Shown: in pieces, positions 51,481 through 60,150 of the stretch | Numbering within the stretch: position 1 is the stretch's first letter | How the letters are laid out: every line of letters starts with the position of its first letter | Assembly: GCA_020633075.1 (NCBI GenBank) | Contig: JACKEI010000003.1 | Location: 248,001 to 312,000, forward strand | DNA length: 64,000 bases | Source of the DNA: Sandaracinaceae bacterium | GTDB taxonomy: Bacteria; Myxococcota_A; Polyangia; Polyangiales; Houyiibacteriaceae | Reading direction: 5' to 3' | Program-made: the position numbers and the translations under genes | The notes under the pieces: model-generated | Told to the model about the DNA's origin: nothing | Database searches by the model: none | The model's input: the letters and a program-made list of their open reading frames with translations, nothing else

Positions 51481-52119
51481 ATGCTGCTCGCCCTCGCCAG
51501 AGTCTTCCTCGTCGAGCCCTTCCTGGGGGTGGTCCGATTCATCCGAGGTGAGATGACGGCGTGCGCCAGCCTCTTCCGGCGCGTGCTCAAGCCTGACGTC
51601 AGCCAACGTCCCACCCAGGAATCCATCCTCACCAACGGACGGGACTTCTTTCGGTTCCTCTCCTATTGGGTGATCTTGCAAGTCTCGGTGATGGAGCTGT
51701 CCGGGACGGACTCGGACCTGGTCGCCGAGTCGATGAAGTATGGAGTCCTGCTGTGCACCTATCTATTTGGGTTCACGGTGAGCTACGGCATCGCGTGCCT
51801 GTCGAAGCTCTGGGACCGTCGTGACTTCTGGTTCAACGCCAACGCTCTCGCGGACTTCTACAATCTCCTCTTCTTCATTGCGTTCTTGGTAAATCTTGTC
51901 CTTGGCAAGATCGACTTCGAGCATACCGAGTCAGGAGACCTTCAGGCCCAGTCTATTTCAGTCTCCGTGGTGGTCCTCGGGATCGCATTCTTCGTCATGA
52001 TGCGGCGTAGAAAGTTTCCATTGAACGTGCTCACGTGGGTCCTGATGAGTGTGGTCAATTTTGTCGTGCACATGTTCAATATGTTCGTCTTGAACCAGGT
52101 CGTGTACCAGGCCTACTGA
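51481..52119 (+). CDS. Multi-pass membrane protein, lower GC
   Basis: A 212-residue protein with four or five hydrophobic segments: RFLSYWVILQVSVMELSG, YGVLLCTYLFGFTVSYGIAC, LLFFIAFLVNLVLGKID, SVSVVVLGIAFFVMM and VLMSVVNFVVHMFNMFVLNQ. The pattern loosely resembles Yip1-like membrane proteins. Base composition drops below neighbouring genes in the 3' half, so it may be acquired. No family is certain. Confidence 0.65.
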   Translation: MLLALARVFLVEPFLGVVRFIRGEMTACASLFRRVLKPDVSQRPTQESILTNGRDFFRFLSYWVILQVSVMELSGTDSDLVAESMKYGVLLCTYLFGFTVSYGIACLSKLWDRRDFWFNANALADFYNLLFFIAFLVNLVLGKIDFEHTESGDLQAQSISVSVVVLGIAFFVMMRRRKFPLNVLTWVLMSVVNFVVHMFNMFVLNQVVYQAY

Positions 52120-52220
52120 CGAGGGTGGCGACGGGAGCGTCACAGCGCGGTGAGCGCGTCACGGCGCGCCTCTTGCCGTGGGTCCATCCTTGGAATCCGA
52201 AGTCAGGGCATCGAAGGGGC

Positions 52221-52757
52221 CTACGTATCCCGAGTCACGGAGCCCGTGGGCGTCGCGCCCAACTCAGTACGTGGCGCTTTCCCGAAGCGCGCCTCCCACT
52301 CGTCCACGACGCTGCCCGATTGTGCCGCCTTGCGCACGTCGACGCGGTCGCTTGTGCTGCCAAAGAGGGTGCCCTGGCCTGTCGCGAGCACAGAGAGCGC
52401 GCCCAGCCAGTTGGGCAGCGCGAGGGAGCCGCGGGCTCGGCTGGCCTTGATCGCTGCGCCTCCCACGATGCGCCGCACCTGCCAAGGTACGACGCCCGCA
52501 AGCAATAGGTCACGAGCGACCAAGTTGGGATCCTCCCCGCCACCCAGGCGGCGTTGGGCGTTGGCAACAAACGGGGCCGCGTCTGGATCCGACAGCTCTA
52601 CAGGCGCGGCCAATGGCATCCAGTGGGTGTCGGGGTCAAACGCGCCCGCGCACCGGTCGGAACAGCAAGGGTGTGCGCCGAGGGACGCCTCCCAAGCGTT
52701 GGCAAAGTGCTCGCGTCCGTCGAAGCTGACCCCGCAGACGATGCATGTCCTACCCAT
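52221..52757 (-). CDS. Zinc-finger-like protein of unknown function
   Basis: A 178-residue cytoplasmic protein. The N-terminus has a treble-clef-like Cys arrangement: CIVCGVSFDGREHF then HPCCSDRCAGAF, i.e. C-x2-C and C-C-x2-C about 30 residues apart, fitting one zinc site. The rest is helical (LGGGEDPNLVARDLLLAGVV, VRRIVGGAAIKASRARGSLA). No known domain beyond the finger. Confidence 0.6.
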   Translation of the reverse strand: MGRTCIVCGVSFDGREHFANAWEASLGAHPCCSDRCAGAFDPDTHWMPLAAPVELSDPDAAPFVANAQRRLGGGEDPNLVARDLLLAGVVPWQVRRIVGGAAIKASRARGSLALPNWLGALSVLATGQGTLFGSTSDRVDVRKAAQSGSVVDEWEARFGKAPRTELGATPTGSVTRDT

Positions 52758-52811
52758 CCGCGCGAGGGTAGCTAGCCCTCGAAGTCCTCGTCAACGACAG
52801 GGTCGCCCCCT

Positions 52812-53417
52812 TCAGCTCTCGAGTGAGCCAGCCAGCTCCACGAGGGCCCGGTGCCCATCGCGGAAGACAGGCCACCCGTCGCCCACCAGGACCGCGTCAA
52901 TCCTGTCGAGCGCCGCGAGCCGGCGCACGGACGCGACGGCCAGCGCTCGGTCGGCGAGCTTTGCGTCCGGCAGGATGGTGAGGGCCCCCGCGCGGTGCGC
53001 GCGGACCAGGTCGCCCGTGATCAAGGTGGTGTCGTCCACCACGAGCGCGAGCTCGCCGGGCGTCTTGCTGCCGTGGAGCTCCATCACCACGATGCCGGGC
53101 GCGACCTCGTCTCCCTCGCCGACGAAGCGCGAGCACGGGATGGGAAACCCCTCGGCCTCTGCGCGCGGGCCCAACAGCTCGGCGTTCGAGCGCGCCGCCA
53201 GCTCCTGCGCCGCGCGCGTGTGGTCGCTGTTGGTCACCACCACCGCGCTGATGGTCCCGAGAGCGTCGAGGTGCGCGAGGTCATGCGCGGACATGGGCAT
53301 GGGGTCTACGAGCACGACCCCTCCCGGACGAATGATGGCGTAGCCGTGAAAGTCGACGTTGCGTGCTTCGTCGAAGCGCGACCACGAAAAGAACGTTGGC
53401 TGGTGCAGGGTCTTCAT
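52812..53417 (-). CDS. MBL-fold hydrolase-like protein without the full HxHxDH motif
   Basis: A 201-residue protein from MKTLHQPTFF (53417); the frame is open upstream to 53621, but that part overlaps a LysR remnant and looks non-coding. Fold landmarks: GGVVLVDPMPMS, SAVVVTNSDHTRAAQELAAR, VVMELHGSKTPGELALVVDD, LITGDLVRAH. The usual T-H-x-H-x-D-H is VTNSDHTRA: only Asp-His of the motif remain, while HGSKTPGE and TGDLV positions are kept. This matches a known MBL subgroup with reduced metal sites. Enzymatic role unknown. Confidence 0.75.
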   Translation of the reverse strand: MKTLHQPTFFSWSRFDEARNVDFHGYAIIRPGGVVLVDPMPMSAHDLAHLDALGTISAVVVTNSDHTRAAQELAARSNAELLGPRAEAEGFPIPCSRFVGEGDEVAPGIVVMELHGSKTPGELALVVDDTTLITGDLVRAHRAGALTILPDAKLADRALAVASVRRLAALDRIDAVLVGDGWPVFRDGHRALVELAGSLES

Positions 53418-53498
53418 GGGCTCGCGGTCGAAGCTAGCACGCCGGCCGAGCGTCGAGAGCGCGCGTTCGGTCAGGCAGCCAGACTCGCTGGCCCATGA

Positions 53499-53966
53499 GG
53501 CCTCACGTCGGCAGTCCTCACGGACCAACGGCAGCTCAACGCGCAGGGCGGCGCATGGGATGTGGTGGGCCTCGCCCCCGAGCTTGCCGGTGCGACGGAA
53601 GAGCAGTCGCTCGCCAGTCACGCAGCCGGCGCCCGGATCGTCGTGCGCGCGGCGTCACCCGGCACGCAGCTCGCGGCCATTCGCTGTGGACTCGGACTCG
53701 GCGTGCACGCCTGTCATGTGGCGGAGCGGGAACCCGGTGTGGTGCGGGTGGCGGACGAGGTGCTCTTGCGGGATACGTACTGGGCCGTCGCGCACGTGGA
53801 CACGGCCCGTTCCCCCCGCGTGCGCACGATGCTCGACCATCTCTCTCAGCGAGCCCAGGACGAGCGCGCTCGGATAGAGGGCGAGCGCACACCGTCTACC
53901 CGCAAGCCAAGAGAGAAGAGCCACCGCAGGGCGGGCAGCAGGAAGCGACCGCCGGAGCCGAACTGA
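53499..53966 (+). pseudogene. C-terminal remnant of a LysR-family regulator
   Basis: The frame (open from 53499) reads WDVVGLAPELAGATEEQSLA, ARIVVRAASPGTQLAAIRCG, LGLGVHACHVAEREPGVVRV and LLRDTYWAVAHVDTARSPRV, clearly the second half of a LysR substrate-binding domain. The helix-turn-helix and first half are missing; a stop lies at 53496. The last about 30 residues are a basic tail. The 5' part was probably lost by deletion next to the MBL gene. Confidence 0.75.
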
Positions 53967-54103
53967 CCGCCCGCGGCCCGCCTGAGAGCGAACGTGCCGC
54001 TTCGGCGACGCCAACGCCGCTGGTCATAGGCCGAGGGGGCGGCGGGGCGCCGCGCGCACATCCAGGTTGGCAAAGGCTCGCGGCGTCGGTTAAAAACGCC
54101 CGA

Positions 54104-55984
54104 GTGGCAGTCCGTCAACACGCAATACTTCTGCTCATACTACTATTCTGTTCGGTCTTCGCGATGTCCTGCGGCGACGAGGATGCGTCCGGGCGCTCCG
54201 TGTGGCCGCGGCAGTTCGTTTCGTTCGCGTTCGGGAGCGACGTCGTCGTCGTGTACCCGGCGACCTGCCGCACGATCGACTTCAACTACGACACGACCCC
54301 GCCCACTTCCATCGACGAGCTCGAGCTCTCCATCGACGAGGGCTCGATGACGGCCCACACGGTCGAGCCGCTGGCCCCGAACGCGTCGGCCAATGCCCGA
54401 GGCGAAGGACGCGGCGTCTGGCGAATCTGCGCGGGCGACGACGCTCCCCTCGACGGCAGCATCCGCGTCACGTTCAGAGACCACCCCGAGTACTACGCCG
54501 AGACGCGCCTCGTGCAGCGCGAGTACCTGGAGGAGTACGCCGACGTCGGTCCGCGCCTGGTTCTGCCGACGCAGGCGACCTACCCGACCGACCTTCGCTT
54601 CTCCGACGACGGATCCCGCATCGAGGTTGCCACGGGAGAGGGGCTCATCCTGCACTTTGATGCCCAGTCGGGCGTCCTCTTGCGGAGCGAGAACATCCCG
54701 GGCGGCGGGGTGACGTTCTTCGATGAGACGCGGGTGATGAACGACGAGAACGATTGGAACCGGCAGCGCTTCCTCGATCGAGCGAATCGCTACGTGCTGT
54801 CGTCTGTGGGTCTCTACGACTTCAGCGACATGTCGGGCACACCCGGGGATCTCGTCTACGGCCACGGCCAAGGGCGCACCCTCGCAATCGCGGGCAGCGT
54901 GACAGTTGGCGATGGCTACGGCCCGGCGATGATTGCCACGTATGATCTCGATGGACGAGAGGCGACCCTGCACGAGTATCGCTGGCCGGTCACGTACCGC
55001 GTCGACCCCAACAGGAGCCACTTTCCGCACCTCGTCGTCGCCCCGAGCGGCCGCCGCATCGCGTGGAGCGGGCTCGGTGCCCCCGCGGAGACGGACTACC
55101 CGGACACCACGAACGAGATCCTGAACCTCGACACGGGTGAGTCCTGTTCGTTCGGCGGGAACACGATCCTGCGCGGGGAGATCCAGCCCATCAACATCGC
55201 GATTCCGTCGTTCTCCGCGGACTCGGCCTGGCTGGCGCACTGGGCGACACAGTACGGCCCGAGGGACTACGACGACCACCCCATCGTCGTCTACGACGCA
55301 ACCACCTGCAGGCGGCGCGCGTACTCCGAGGACTTGCCACCCAACTTCCATCGCGGTGCCGTTGCGGTCGCACGGGGAGGAGACCTCGTTGCTGCGACGT
55401 CGGAAGCCGAGGTCGTGATCTACGACGCCCCCGCAGGCCCCGACGCCGAGATGACCGTGCGGGCACGCGTGCCGAGCGCCCCCACCAAGATGCTGAACGC
55501 AGACACACAAGCCTCCGACTTCAGCGACCGCCTCCTGCTCAAGCGCTTTCGCTACCGATACCCGGTGCTGCGCTTCTCGAGCGACGGTTCGCGGCTCGTC
55601 TCGGCGTCCAACGCTGCCGTGCGAATCATCGACGTGAGCGCGCCGGAGGTCGCCGTCGAGACGCCAGCGATCGACACTACGGACTACGCCGTCTTTGGTG
55701 ACTACCTGCGTGTCGGCGTCATGAACGACGACGGACGTGACTTGATCTATGGCGTGTGGGCGACGAGCACGTCGTTCGTGTATCGTCTCGCGGATGGTGA
55801 AGAGTTCGTTGGCATCGACCAATACGGTGTGCTCATCTCCCGTGTCGGCGGGCGTTACGTGCGCCGCGACCTGAGAGCCCAGACAACCGAGGACGCGGGT
55901 GAGACCGAACCCGCATGGACCCCTTCCTTCGGGCCCGCGCTCACCGTCGCGGTCACGGCAAGAGGCATCGAGGTCACCCGATGA
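54104..55984 (+). CDS. Lipoprotein with beta-propeller-like repeats
   Basis: A 626-residue lipoprotein from GTG 54104: MAVRQHAILLLILLFCSVFA then MSC as lipobox. An N-terminal Ig-like part (about 25-150) is followed by propeller-like blades with repeated phrases: PTDLRFSDDGSRIEVATGEG, LVVAPSGRRIAWSGLG, IPSFSADSAWLAHWATQ, VAVARGGDLVAATSEA and VLRFSSDGSRLVSASNAA. These are WD40/YncE-like repeats. Its stop overlaps the next lipoprotein start by 4 nt (ATGA), so the two are one unit. Function likely surface binding. Confidence 0.78.
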   Translation: MAVRQHAILLLILLFCSVFAMSCGDEDASGRSVWPRQFVSFAFGSDVVVVYPATCRTIDFNYDTTPPTSIDELELSIDEGSMTAHTVEPLAPNASANARGEGRGVWRICAGDDAPLDGSIRVTFRDHPEYYAETRLVQREYLEEYADVGPRLVLPTQATYPTDLRFSDDGSRIEVATGEGLILHFDAQSGVLLRSENIPGGGVTFFDETRVMNDENDWNRQRFLDRANRYVLSSVGLYDFSDMSGTPGDLVYGHGQGRTLAIAGSVTVGDGYGPAMIATYDLDGREATLHEYRWPVTYRVDPNRSHFPHLVVAPSGRRIAWSGLGAPAETDYPDTTNEILNLDTGESCSFGGNTILRGEIQPINIAIPSFSADSAWLAHWATQYGPRDYDDHPIVVYDATTCRRRAYSEDLPPNFHRGAVAVARGGDLVAATSEAEVVIYDAPAGPDAEMTVRARVPSAPTKMLNADTQASDFSDRLLLKRFRYRYPVLRFSSDGSRLVSASNAAVRIIDVSAPEVAVETPAIDTTDYAVFGDYLRVGVMNDDGRDLIYGVWATSTSFVYRLADGEEFVGIDQYGVLISRVGGRYVRRDLRAQTTEDAGETEPAWTPSFGPALTVAVTARGIEVTR

Positions 55985-56973
55985 TTCGAGGCGCATCCCG
56001 GTTGCTGTTGGTCCTCCTCTGCGCGTGTCTCGCGTGCGAAGACGAGGATGATTTCCGGCTCGAAGACCGCCCATCCGAGCTCGAAGTCTGCTTCGCCGCC
56101 ACGCTCGACATCTTGCCCGAGTCCGTCGCGAGCACGAACACCACTCCGTCGACCAGGCGACACTACGACCGGGAACCCCTGTGCTGGACGTGGCGTGAGT
56201 CGCGCGACATCGCGAACGACCGCATCGACTTCACACTGACGCGCGTGTTCTCCATCGGCGACGACGGAACGCGCTACGGCTGCCGCTTTGCGGGCTCGGG
56301 CAACTCGCTCCGCGCGAGTGTCACAGAGGGAGAGTGCCTCATCGAGCAGGATGGCGGGCATCTTCGTCTGTCGCTTGTCGAGCCCGCCGCGATGCAGATC
56401 CAGGACCTCGCAAGCACCCAGCTGATTGCAAACCTCAGCGTCGAGGAACGACGCCTCGACTGGATCCTCCTGCGCGGCACGGCGCGCCTCGACATGGCGA
56501 ACCAGTTCTCGCTCGTACAAGGCGCCTCGCGTGGCGAACCCGACCTCGACACACGCGGCCCAAGTGAGGACCCATGGACGCCCTGTCCCGCGGCGCCCTA
56601 TTGCTTCTCGGTCGACCTCACCGGCACCGGTCAGCTCGAGAGCGACTCCACCGACGCCGTGGTCTGCGCAGACTGGCTTGCGCGCCTCCAGTATGGCCCG
56701 CTCACGCACCGCGTCGACGAGGACTTCTACCTGGATTGGCAGGACGCCGGCACGGATGTCTACGCTGGCGTGCGAGAGCTCGACTCGTGCGCCGTGCGCG
56801 CTCTCTTCGGAAGCTTCGACACGCGCAACGACTATCGAGTGGAGCTTCGCGACGGCGGCAACTTCCAGATGGACCTGCGCGGCTATCACCAGGCGGTTGT
56901 GGATGGGGTGTTGCGCACCGGCTTCTGCCACGGGAGCTGGACCTCCGCGGTCATGCCACGCGTGTGCGAGTGA
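55981..56973 (+). CDS. Lipoprotein coupled to the propeller lipoprotein
   Basis: A 330-residue lipoprotein. ATG 55981 lies inside the previous stop. The signal MIRGASRLLLVLLCACLAC ends in lipobox CLAC. The mature protein is beta-rich with several cysteines (LEVCFAATLDIL, EPLCWTWRESRD, RYGCRFAGSGNS, EGECLIEQDGG, CFSVDLTGTGQLES, DSCAVRALF), suggesting disulfide-stabilised tandem domains. No family recognised. Tight coupling argues that the two lipoproteins act as partners. Confidence 0.75.
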   Translation: MIRGASRLLLVLLCACLACEDEDDFRLEDRPSELEVCFAATLDILPESVASTNTTPSTRRHYDREPLCWTWRESRDIANDRIDFTLTRVFSIGDDGTRYGCRFAGSGNSLRASVTEGECLIEQDGGHLRLSLVEPAAMQIQDLASTQLIANLSVEERRLDWILLRGTARLDMANQFSLVQGASRGEPDLDTRGPSEDPWTPCPAAPYCFSVDLTGTGQLESDSTDAVVCADWLARLQYGPLTHRVDEDFYLDWQDAGTDVYAGVRELDSCAVRALFGSFDTRNDYRVELRDGGNFQMDLRGYHQAVVDGVLRTGFCHGSWTSAVMPRVCE

Positions 56974-57136
56974 ACGCTCCGAGCCTCCGGTCGACCGCAC
57001 CCACAATCAGGTCGACCTCGCGAACGCTCGGCGAGTGAGCTTCATGGTGCCCCCGCATGGGATGAAGCCCGGAAGTGAACAAGAGCTCAGCCAGCGGACC
57101 CTCCGGCTACTCCGGCGCGCGGCGTTTGGCCGCTAA

Positions 57137-57152
57137 TGACAAGCGCTTGTCA
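57137..57152. promoter_or_regulatory. Perfect 16-bp palindrome, probable operator
   Basis: TGACAAGCGCTTGTCA is a perfect palindrome 75 nt upstream of the serine-hydrolase start; a third half-site GACAAGC follows at 57159-57165. This looks like a TetR/AcrR-type operator. The surrounding gap (56974-57226) shows no other gene. Confidence 0.6.
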
Positions 57153-57226
57153 CGCGCCGACAAGCTGAGCCCTGGCCACCTCGGATAGGTTCATCAGCGT
57201 CTCCTCGACACGAAGGACGGGTGCTC

Positions 57227-58600
57227 ATGGAACCGAATCTCGCCGCTCATCCTCCGGCGCCGCTCTCCGCGCGTCGCGCGCTGCCGTGGGGGCTGCTCCC
57301 CATGGCCGCGCTCTTGACCACGCCGCTTCTGGCTGCCGGTGGATGCGACGTCGACGCCTCGCTGGGGGCCCAGGCGGACGCGTCCCTGGTCGTCGGCCTG
57401 GACGCGTGGGTGGACCCGCTGGACGGAGGCATCGCCGACCTGGCGGACGCGAGCGCCGAAGACGTCGGCCAAGGAGACATGAGCCGCGAAGACATGGGCC
57501 CCGCGGACACGGGCCCCGCAGACATGGGCCCCGTCCGCCCCACGTACGACTTCGCCCCGTTCGACGCGGCGCTCGACGCCTTCCTGGCGGAGAACGGCCT
57601 CGATGGGGCTACGGCCGCCGTCGTTCATCGCGACTGGGGCGTGCTGCACGAGCAGTCCTACGGGAGCTTCGACCTCGACCGCGTCATCATGCTCGCGTCG
57701 TCCAGCAAGGTGGTCTCGGCCGGCGTCATGATGCGGCTCCACGAGGAGGGGCTCATCGACCTCGACGCGCCCCTCCGCGACGCGGTCGGGGACCGCTGGG
57801 GGAACGCGCGCGGGCGCATGTCGGTCGCCCAGCTCATCTCGAACAGCTCGGGCCTCGTCGGACTCCTCGATAACGCGCTCTATCCGTTCTACCTATGTCA
57901 GTTCCTCGGCGTGGGGAGCGTCGAGAGCTGCGCTCGCACGATCTACTTCGCACCGGACCGCCTCGACATCGTCCCCCCCGACACCCAGTTTCACTACGGC
58001 GGCGGCCAGTGGCATCTGGCGGGGGGCATCGCCGAGGCCGTCACTGGGAAGCCGTGGCGGCAGCTCGTGCAAGAGATCTATACCGAGCCCTGCGGCCTGA
58101 GCCTGCTCGACTACGCCAACCCCTACGCGCAGTCCACCCTGGTCAACGGGACCTCGGGCCCGACGTCCTACCCGTCCTTCGTCAACGGGGACGAGTCCAA
58201 CATCCTGCCCACCACCAACCCCAACATCGAAGGTGGGGCCTACACGCGAGTCCGAGATTACGCGCAGCTGCTCCTGATGCACCTCCGGGGCGGCGTGTGT
58301 CCAGGCGGGCGGGTGCTCAGCGAGGCGTCCGTGCTGCGGATGCGGGAGGACCGCATCTGGAACGTCTATCGAGGCAGCACCCACGAGCCGCTCGCACGGG
58401 GCTATGGCTTCGGCTGGTGGGTCCACCGCGACCTGCCGGGGGTGTTCTCGGACGCGGGCTCGTTCGGCGCCACGCCTTGGATCGACACGCAACGCGGCTA
58501 CGCGGTCATCATCTTGGTCGAGGCCGACCCCGACGCGGCGCCGGACCTGTTCCGAGCGATGTACCCGGTGACCGCGGACGTCATCGACTCGGCGCAGTAG
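57227..58600 (+). CDS. Lipoprotein serine hydrolase (class C beta-lactamase / EstB-like)
   Basis: A 457-residue lipoprotein. The signal ends in LLAAGGC (about residue 40). An Asp/Ala/Gly linker with repeated DMGP units (residues about 80-105) precedes the catalytic domain: nucleophile motif in LASSSKVVSAGVMMRL (S-x-x-K), YGGGQWHLAGGIAEAV (Y-x-x/G region) and late RGYGFGWWVHRDLPG then FSDAGSFGATPWID (H/K-x-G-like third box). Proteins of this family are esterases, D-amino peptidases or beta-lactamases. ATG 57227 is used; an in-frame GTG at 57221 is possible. Its 3' end overlaps the amine oxidase gene by 20 nt, convergently. Confidence 0.82.
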   Translation: MEPNLAAHPPAPLSARRALPWGLLPMAALLTTPLLAAGGCDVDASLGAQADASLVVGLDAWVDPLDGGIADLADASAEDVGQGDMSREDMGPADTGPADMGPVRPTYDFAPFDAALDAFLAENGLDGATAAVVHRDWGVLHEQSYGSFDLDRVIMLASSSKVVSAGVMMRLHEEGLIDLDAPLRDAVGDRWGNARGRMSVAQLISNSSGLVGLLDNALYPFYLCQFLGVGSVESCARTIYFAPDRLDIVPPDTQFHYGGGQWHLAGGIAEAVTGKPWRQLVQEIYTEPCGLSLLDYANPYAQSTLVNGTSGPTSYPSFVNGDESNILPTTNPNIEGGAYTRVRDYAQLLLMHLRGGVCPGGRVLSEASVLRMREDRIWNVYRGSTHEPLARGYGFGWWVHRDLPGVFSDAGSFGATPWIDTQRGYAVIILVEADPDAAPDLFRAMYPVTADVIDSAQ

Positions 58601-59972
58601 GGATGCCTGTGGAGGCCACACCCAGGGTGCGCGCCACCTCCACGCCTGACAAGAACGCGCCATGCACGGTCGAGGACGTGCGGAAGCGCGTGCCCTCGCC
58701 TGCGAAGAAGACGCGGTCCGCCACCGGAGCGCGCAGCGTGTCCATGTCGGCAGGGGAGGCGCCAACCGGAATGAAGCTGTACGATCCGCGCGAGAATGGG
58801 TCGGTCGTCCAGTGCGTGACATAGGTCGCGCTCGGCGTGGGCACGCTGCGGCCCAGCAGCAGCTCGAGGTTCGCGAGCGCGCGCGCCACCAGCTCTTCGT
58901 CATTCAGCGTCGCTTGCGCCGAGCGCGCATAGTCGCCGCCGTAGAGCACCACCAAGGTGGGTGCGCCGGCTTCGCTGGTGAGGTCGTAGTAGCCAGGCAT
59001 CTCACCGTCGACGTCCGACATGACCAGCCCGGAGTTGTCCTCCAGCTCGTCCCAGAAGAAGGTCTCGAAGCGCAGCACCACCTTCTCGAGGTTGGCGAGG
59101 TCGAGGCGCTCGATGGCTGCAGACTTCTCCTCCGGGAGCGGAGGTTCGAACGCGATGGTGCCCGCCCGCAGCACGCCGATGGGCACGGTGAGGATCACGT
59201 GGGACGCGGACATGGCGCCGCTCGTCGAGTGCACCGTCACGCCCTGGTCGTCGTAGACGACGCGGGTCACGACCTCGGAGAGGCGGATGTCCAGGCCCTC
59301 CGCCAGCCTCTCCACGAGCTGCCCATAGCCGCCGAGGAGGATGCGGTCACCACCTCGTAGCGTGGGGTCTTCGTCGACCCAGCGGAGCGACTGCAGCGGG
59401 AGCGGCGCGGCGTAGTCCAGCTCGAGGTAGCTGCGCTCCAGCATGGCACGTCCCAGCAGCGTGGCGCGGGGAGTGAGCGCGAGGTCCGCGAAGTAGGCGT
59501 CGCTGCCGTCGGCCACGGACGCCTCTGGGCCCAGCTGTCGGCGCAGCGCGGGCAGGCGGCCGAAGAAGCGGTCCGCCACGGTAAAGGCGTCTGCGATCTC
59601 GCGGTCATCGAAGGGCCCCTCGACGGCGCTCACCGCCAGCGCGACGTCGTCCACGTCGTCGGCCACATGCGTGAAGCCATACGCGTTCGCGACGCCGACC
59701 AGCGGGTTGTCGCGGGCGCCGTGGAGCCAGGCGGCGCCCATGTCGATGGGCACACCAGCGAGATCCACCGTGTGAATACGGCCGCCGATGCGGTCGCGGG
59801 CCTCGAGCACCACGACGTCGTAGCCCGCCGCGTCGAGCGCGTGGGCTGCGGTGATGCCGGCCATTCCGGCGCCGACCACCACGACGCGCGTGACCGGGTG
59901 GGTGGGACGAGGGGTGCCCCCGCCGCAGGCGGCGAGACACGCGACGACGGAGAGCGCGAGCAGGCTTCGCAT
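58581..59972 (-). CDS. Flavin-containing amine oxidase, lipoprotein form
   Basis: A 463-residue FAD enzyme with a lipoprotein signal (MRSLLALSVVACLAAC). FAD motifs: RVVVVGAGMAGITAAHALDA, VVVLEARDRIGGRIHTVDL and the C-terminal DRVFFAGEGTRFRTSSTVHG, AFLSGVEVART. The middle contains YYDLTSEAGAPTLVVLYGGD and GSYSFIPVGASP, the substrate side of polyamine/monoamine oxidases. Secretion as a lipoprotein is unusual because FAD must be loaded before export, which would fit Tat rather than Sec export; no twin-Arg motif is visible. The start is 59972, giving the shortest form with a good signal. Confidence 0.85.
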   Translation of the reverse strand: MRSLLALSVVACLAACGGGTPRPTHPVTRVVVVGAGMAGITAAHALDAAGYDVVVLEARDRIGGRIHTVDLAGVPIDMGAAWLHGARDNPLVGVANAYGFTHVADDVDDVALAVSAVEGPFDDREIADAFTVADRFFGRLPALRRQLGPEASVADGSDAYFADLALTPRATLLGRAMLERSYLELDYAAPLPLQSLRWVDEDPTLRGGDRILLGGYGQLVERLAEGLDIRLSEVVTRVVYDDQGVTVHSTSGAMSASHVILTVPIGVLRAGTIAFEPPLPEEKSAAIERLDLANLEKVVLRFETFFWDELEDNSGLVMSDVDGEMPGYYDLTSEAGAPTLVVLYGGDYARSAQATLNDEELVARALANLELLLGRSVPTPSATYVTHWTTDPFSRGSYSFIPVGASPADMDTLRAPVADRVFFAGEGTRFRTSSTVHGAFLSGVEVARTLGVASTGIPTAPSR

Positions 59973-60150
59973 GCGCGCATCATAGGCCATCACGGGGCCA
60001 CTCCGGCGCCGAAGCGCGTGTGTGCCACCGGGATCCGTGGGAGACGACGAGCGGCTTGGCGTCGTCGAAGCGTCACGTCACGAGCGGCTCTCACGCGCGC
60101 ACCGCGACAGCGCCCCACAAGCTGCCACACTGCGTGCGAGACCAACCGTC

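Noticed and set aside
51958..52143. Small minus-strand frame rich in His and Asp at the end of the membrane gene
   Set aside because: Antisense to well-formed hydrophobic segments of the plus-strand protein.
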